From: DAOPYE01 sp035352715
GTDB lineage: Bacteria; Acidobacteriota; Holophagae; Holophagales; Holophagaceae
Length of the DNA stretch: 51,190 bases
Assembly (NCBI GenBank): GCA_035352715.1
Contig: DAOPYE010000007.1
Span: forward strand, 1 to 51,190
Direction of reading: 5' to 3'
Notes under the pieces: generated by a model
What the model was told of the DNA's origin: nothing
Databases searched by the model: none
Seen by the model: only the letters and a program-made list of their open reading frames with translations
Made by a program: the position numbers and the translations under genes
In this document: positions 48,069 through 51,190 of the stretch, one piece after another
Position numbering within the stretch: the first letter of the stretch is position 1
Layout of the letters: each line of letters starts with the position of its first letter

Positions 48069-49850
48069 ATGGTGGAACTGGATCTTCCATTCCTCGCGGA
48101 GCTAGGCGAACAGGATCGGATCCACTTCCGCAACCTGGTACTGCTGCGTCCGCAGCTTCCCAGCGAAAGCCAGCTGCTGCTGATCGAGGGGATGGCCCGA
48201 TCCCTCAACAACCCCCGCCTGCTGACGCTGATCGCGCGGACACCCCACTGGCTGCTGCATGGTCCGGTGCTGCAGGCGCTGGCCGAGAACGACGACACGC
48301 CCGAACCCATTCGTCGCGATCTCGAAATGGCGGTGGCGCTGTTCGATCTCATGCGCAACCTGGATCGCGCCCAGCCCGAGGACCGGGAGGAGCAGTCGGA
48401 AGCTGCGAAAGCCCTGTATCAGCAGCTGCCTTCGGATCTCAAGCCCATCGTCAAGGCCCAGCTCAAGGCGGTCGCGCGCACCGTCAACGCTTCGGGCTCC
48501 ACTCAGGAATTGCCGCCCCTGCCGGGGGAGTCGGAGGACTGGGAGCTGCTGACCCGTCCCCCCAAGGCCGCGTCGGCGCGCATCCAACTCTCCAAGCAGG
48601 AACAGGCGCTGCGAGCCGGGAGCACCCACGACACCGCAGAACTACGGGAGTTCCTGCAGGACACGGACGCCGATGTGCGCCAGGCGGCCCTCCATAACCC
48701 CCTGTTGTTGGAGGACATCCTCGCCGACACACTCCATCGCACTCTGCAAGCAGATCTCTTCGAGGAGGTCTACGGAGAGGCGCGCTGGTACTTCCTGGAC
48801 CGGGTCCGCCAATCCATCCAGGAGTCTCCGACCGCGCCGACGCCCCTCGCGCGGCGCATCCGCATCAGCGAGGATCTGGTCCACGCGCTTGAGCGGGGCG
48901 TTCACGGCACCTCCGATCTGCGGCGCATCACCTGCCTGTTCTCGCAGCTGGACGAAAGCGAGTACCAGTTCATCACGTTCTGGTCGAAACAAAAGGCCCC
49001 CAACCTGCTGCGGGTCGTGAAGATCTTCTACGATCGGCTGCTCCGCAAACGCTCCAGCCAATCCAACGGGCTCGTGTCCAATCCGACGGACGCGCGCTGG
49101 GCTTCGCTGGAAGAGCGGGTCTTCATGGCGAACCAGTCCACGCAGTCCGACCAGCTCATCGCCGCCCTGTGCGACCCCGATCCCAAGGTTTTCGAGATCG
49201 TCCTGGAGAACCCGGGCCTCACGCCCCGGGAGCTGGTGGCGGCCATGCCCAGCCTGGACCGGGCCCGCGTGGAGCGGTTGGCGGCCCACAGCACCTGGGG
49301 AGATATCTCGGCGGTGCAGGAATCCCTGCTGCACAGCGACCAGCTGACCAAGGGCACCGCCTTGCGTCTGCTGGATTACGTCACCTCGGTGCGAGCCCTG
49401 CTGGATCTGCTGCGGGATGCGCGGCTGCCCCACCTGGAGGTCAAGCAGCGGGCCACGGAAGCCCTGCGGGTCCGATATCTCTCGCTGGAGGTTCAGGATC
49501 GGATTCTGGCGCTGCGCTCCAGCGGCGGCGAGCTCATCCGGCATCTGCCCCAGGAGATCCTGAAGGACGAAGAGGCCCTGGCCCTGCTCATCTCCGATCG
49601 CCAGCTGGACCCCAGCATCCTGTTGCGCCTGGCGCGCCACAAGCAGACGCCCCGCGGTATCCTGGACCGCATCGCGGCCCATCCCATCGTCATGGCGCAT
49701 CCGCCCATCATGTCGGAGCTGTTGCTGAACCCCAAGACGCCCCGGGAATCGGCCATCCGCATCTGGGGTCTGCTATCGGAATCGGAACAGGGCCAGTTGC
49801 TGCGCAGCCCGCACCTGCCCGCCAGCCTGCGCCAGCTCGCCTCGTCCTGA
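48069..49850 (+). CDS. Large helical-repeat protein (LRV/HEAT-like), unknown function
   Basis: This ~593-residue soluble protein has no signal peptide and is almost entirely alpha-helical. Repeated units of the type D-x-D-x-x-V-x-x-x-x-L-x-NP are visible: DTDADVRQAALHNPLLLEDI, DPDPKVFEIVLENPGLTPRE, RLARHKQTPRGILDRIAAHP and SELLLNPKTPRESAIRIWGL. These recall leucine-rich-repeat-variant or HEAT repeats used as protein-binding scaffolds. A Gln/Glu/Pro-rich stretch lies near residues 135-175. It starts 9 bases after the HisA-like gene and precedes a lipoprotein gene by 68 bases. I do not recognise a named family. A GTG 6 bases upstream is an alternative start. Confidence 0.8.
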   Translation: MVELDLPFLAELGEQDRIHFRNLVLLRPQLPSESQLLLIEGMARSLNNPRLLTLIARTPHWLLHGPVLQALAENDDTPEPIRRDLEMAVALFDLMRNLDRAQPEDREEQSEAAKALYQQLPSDLKPIVKAQLKAVARTVNASGSTQELPPLPGESEDWELLTRPPKAASARIQLSKQEQALRAGSTHDTAELREFLQDTDADVRQAALHNPLLLEDILADTLHRTLQADLFEEVYGEARWYFLDRVRQSIQESPTAPTPLARRIRISEDLVHALERGVHGTSDLRRITCLFSQLDESEYQFITFWSKQKAPNLLRVVKIFYDRLLRKRSSQSNGLVSNPTDARWASLEERVFMANQSTQSDQLIAALCDPDPKVFEIVLENPGLTPRELVAAMPSLDRARVERLAAHSTWGDISAVQESLLHSDQLTKGTALRLLDYVTSVRALLDLLRDARLPHLEVKQRATEALRVRYLSLEVQDRILALRSSGGELIRHLPQEILKDEEALALLISDRQLDPSILLRLARHKQTPRGILDRIAAHPIVMAHPPIMSELLLNPKTPRESAIRIWGLLSESEQGQLLRSPHLPASLRQLASS

Positions 49851-49918
49851 GGGCCTGCTCCAGCTCTGACGCTAAGCCTTCTGGATGCCCCGGCGTAACA
49901 TGGCTACCTGGAGTTCTG

Positions 49919-50905
49919 ATGCGCTTCCCTTTCGTGATAGCCCTGCCCGTTCTGGCCCTCATGGTGGTCGGATGCAGGTCCCGACGCCCCCAGGCTCCTG
50001 GGTGGGTGCTGGGGGCCCCCGCGAAGTGCACGATCGGCCTTTCGGGTGAGACGGGCTGGCTGCTGGAGCAGCCGCAATTCCAGGACGTGCTGGCGAAGTT
50101 CCCCTTGGCCGAGCAGAGCCTGGATTTGTTCCTGAAGAAAGCTCGCGTCAATCCCCACGGGGAGACGGGCCGCGTCTCGCTCTTCACCATGGATCTGGGC
50201 CTGGAGGCCGACGGGCGCAAGCTCAGCGCCCAGGTGCCCACCTTCCTGCTCCAGTTCCAGGGGTTCCGGGATCCTTCCGCCCTCCAGAAGGCCATCGCGG
50301 AATCCTTTCCTGTCGAAGGCTCGCTGCGTGTGCAGGGCAGCGATCTGCCTTTGCACGTGGTGATGGATATGAACCAGTACCACATCCGGATTCTCACGGA
50401 TCTGGAGGGCAACGTCTGGCTGGGAGATCTCTCCAGTCTGGCGGGTCTGGATCATCGGGATCGCCTTGCGGCACAGGGTCCGGTTCTCGGCGCCATCGCG
50501 CGCATCGATCGCAACGCGCCCCTTCAGGGCTTCTTGCGTCCCGAGGGCATGCTCAAGGATCTATCGGGGCACCTATCCGCCGATGTCGTCCGCGAACTGC
50601 CCCAGGGCATCCAGTGCCTCGCCTGGAGCATCAATCCGTCCAAGGATGCGAGCCCCATGTTCACCTTCGAAATCGCGATCTCGGGTACCCCGCAGGCCAT
50701 CGTTCAGTCCACGCCCTGGTTGCAGCGCATCGTGGCCATCGCCACCAGCATCCGCACCGGCAACGCGGCGCCGCCGGATCTTTTGCAGGAGCGCACGCGC
50801 GCCACGCTGCGCTGCCAGCTTTCGTGGGATCAGGTCGGTACTGTGCTCTCCAAGCTGGCCCAGCCCAACCTGATGCCCAAGCCCGGAAAGCAGCCCGCGC
50901 GATGA
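49919..50905 (+). CDS. Predicted lipoprotein, unknown function
   Basis: This 328-residue protein begins MRFPFVIALPVLALMVVGCR, a short lipoprotein signal with lipobox VVGC and acylated Cys19. The mature part has mixed alpha/beta character, with stretches such as VSLFTMDLGLEADGRKLSAQ and ALQKAIAESFPVEGSLRVQG and no recognised motif. The likely location is the periplasmic face of a membrane. GGAG lies just upstream of the ATG. Its stop overlaps the start of an ECF sigma factor gene (ATGA), so the two products are translationally coupled, suggesting a functional or regulatory link. Confidence 0.8.
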   Translation: MRFPFVIALPVLALMVVGCRSRRPQAPGWVLGAPAKCTIGLSGETGWLLEQPQFQDVLAKFPLAEQSLDLFLKKARVNPHGETGRVSLFTMDLGLEADGRKLSAQVPTFLLQFQGFRDPSALQKAIAESFPVEGSLRVQGSDLPLHVVMDMNQYHIRILTDLEGNVWLGDLSSLAGLDHRDRLAAQGPVLGAIARIDRNAPLQGFLRPEGMLKDLSGHLSADVVRELPQGIQCLAWSINPSKDASPMFTFEIAISGTPQAIVQSTPWLQRIVAIATSIRTGNAAPPDLLQERTRATLRCQLSWDQVGTVLSKLAQPNLMPKPGKQPAR

Positions 50906-51190
50906 ACGCCGCCCTTGCCGCATCAGAGCTCGAGCCTGCGCCCGAATACTGGATGCAGTGCCTGAAGGCGGGCCAGGAAGAAGCGCTCGCCCATCTCATG
51001 GCGCGGTTCGAAAAGCCCATTTTTTCTTTTTTGTATCGGCGCCTTCAGGGTGAAACGGGCGTTGTCCAGGAGCTGACGCAGGAAGTTTTTCTCAAGTGCC
51101 TCCAGCATTGTCAGCGCTTTGAGAACGGTCGCCCGGTGGCGGCATGGCTTTTTACGCTGGCGGCTAATGCGGCGACCGACCATCTGCGTA
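50902..51190 (+). CDS. ECF-type sigma-70 factor, N-terminal part (cut by window edge)
   Basis: The visible ~96 residues contain sigma region 2: ALAHLMARFEKPIFSFLYRR, VVQELTQEVFLKCLQHCQRF and RPVAAWLFTLAANAATDHLR, the RpoE-like core-binding and -10-recognition helices. Region 4 lies beyond the window. Extracytoplasmic-function sigma factors direct RNA polymerase to stress or envelope regulons. The gene overlaps the lipoprotein stop by 4 bases. Any anti-sigma factor would be expected downstream and is not visible. Confidence 0.88.
   Translation, partial: MNAALAASELEPAPEYWMQCLKAGQEEALAHLMARFEKPIFSFLYRRLQGETGVVQELTQEVFLKCLQHCQRFENGRPVAAWLFTLAANAATDHLR

Overview
The window looks like the replication-origin neighbourhood of a high-GC, Gram-negative bacterial chromosome. 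It is built around dnaA, with dnaN, gyrB and gyrA running left on the minus strand and rpmH, rnpA, yidC, jag and mnmE running right on the plus strand. Gene content and protein style (Gram-negative type GyrB, outer-membrane barrel, NhaR-type LysR regulator, DUF4388 protein, many c-di-GMP and Ser/Thr kinase genes) fit an Acidobacteriota member, perhaps Holophagae/Geothrix-like. That placement is an inference from family resemblance, not a search result.

Layout. 1-6246 (minus): gyrA (cut by the window edge), gyrB, dnaN, dnaA, with no recF between dnaN and gyrB. 6247-6458: dnaA/rpmH divergent spacer, the best positional candidate for oriC although no perfect DnaA box is visible. 6459-13773 (plus): rpmH, rnpA, yidC, jag, mnmE, gatB, a small membrane protein, a Cys/Met-family PLP-fold protein and thiS. 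A 100-N scaffold gap lies just upstream of thiS. 13776-18980 (minus): ribD, ftsY, lon, nrdR. Three copies of the 14-bp palindrome GTTCCACGTGGAAC, the ParB-binding parS core, lie about 9 kb apart at 847, 9680 and 19036; one contains the gyrA start codon.

19147-23433 holds a metalloprotease-like gene and then a visibly lower-GC block: cardiolipin synthase, TerC, a short HPF/RaiA-like protein and NhaR. 23513-32432 carries a single-chain PurL/PurQ enzyme and an M2 (ACE-like) peptidase flanked by two diguanylate cyclases. 32507-36774 has both halves of glycine decarboxylase (gcvPA, gcvPB), then ridA and a SWIM zinc-finger protein. The SWIM gene is coupled to a SNF2 helicase, which is divergent from rpiB-rph. 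41399-51190 holds an outer-membrane barrel protein, a GT2-TPR protein, a DUF4388-TPR protein and a rightward run: Ser/Thr kinase, rnc, a HisA-like barrel, a helical-repeat protein, a lipoprotein and an ECF sigma factor cut by the window edge.

Most striking points. The Cys/Met PLP-family protein has Glu in place of the Schiff-base lysine and has lost two PLP-contacting tyrosines. It sits 15 nt upstream of a ThiS-type sulfur carrier once the assembly artefact is collapsed. A HisA-like protein has Asn in place of the first catalytic Asp, with no other his genes nearby. MnmE has a degenerate G4 motif. The gap at 13459-13558 is flanked by an exact 55-bp duplication, which points to an unmerged contig overlap rather than missing sequence. 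No tRNA, rRNA, CRISPR array or insertion sequence was seen, and no stretch above 300 bases lacks a gene.
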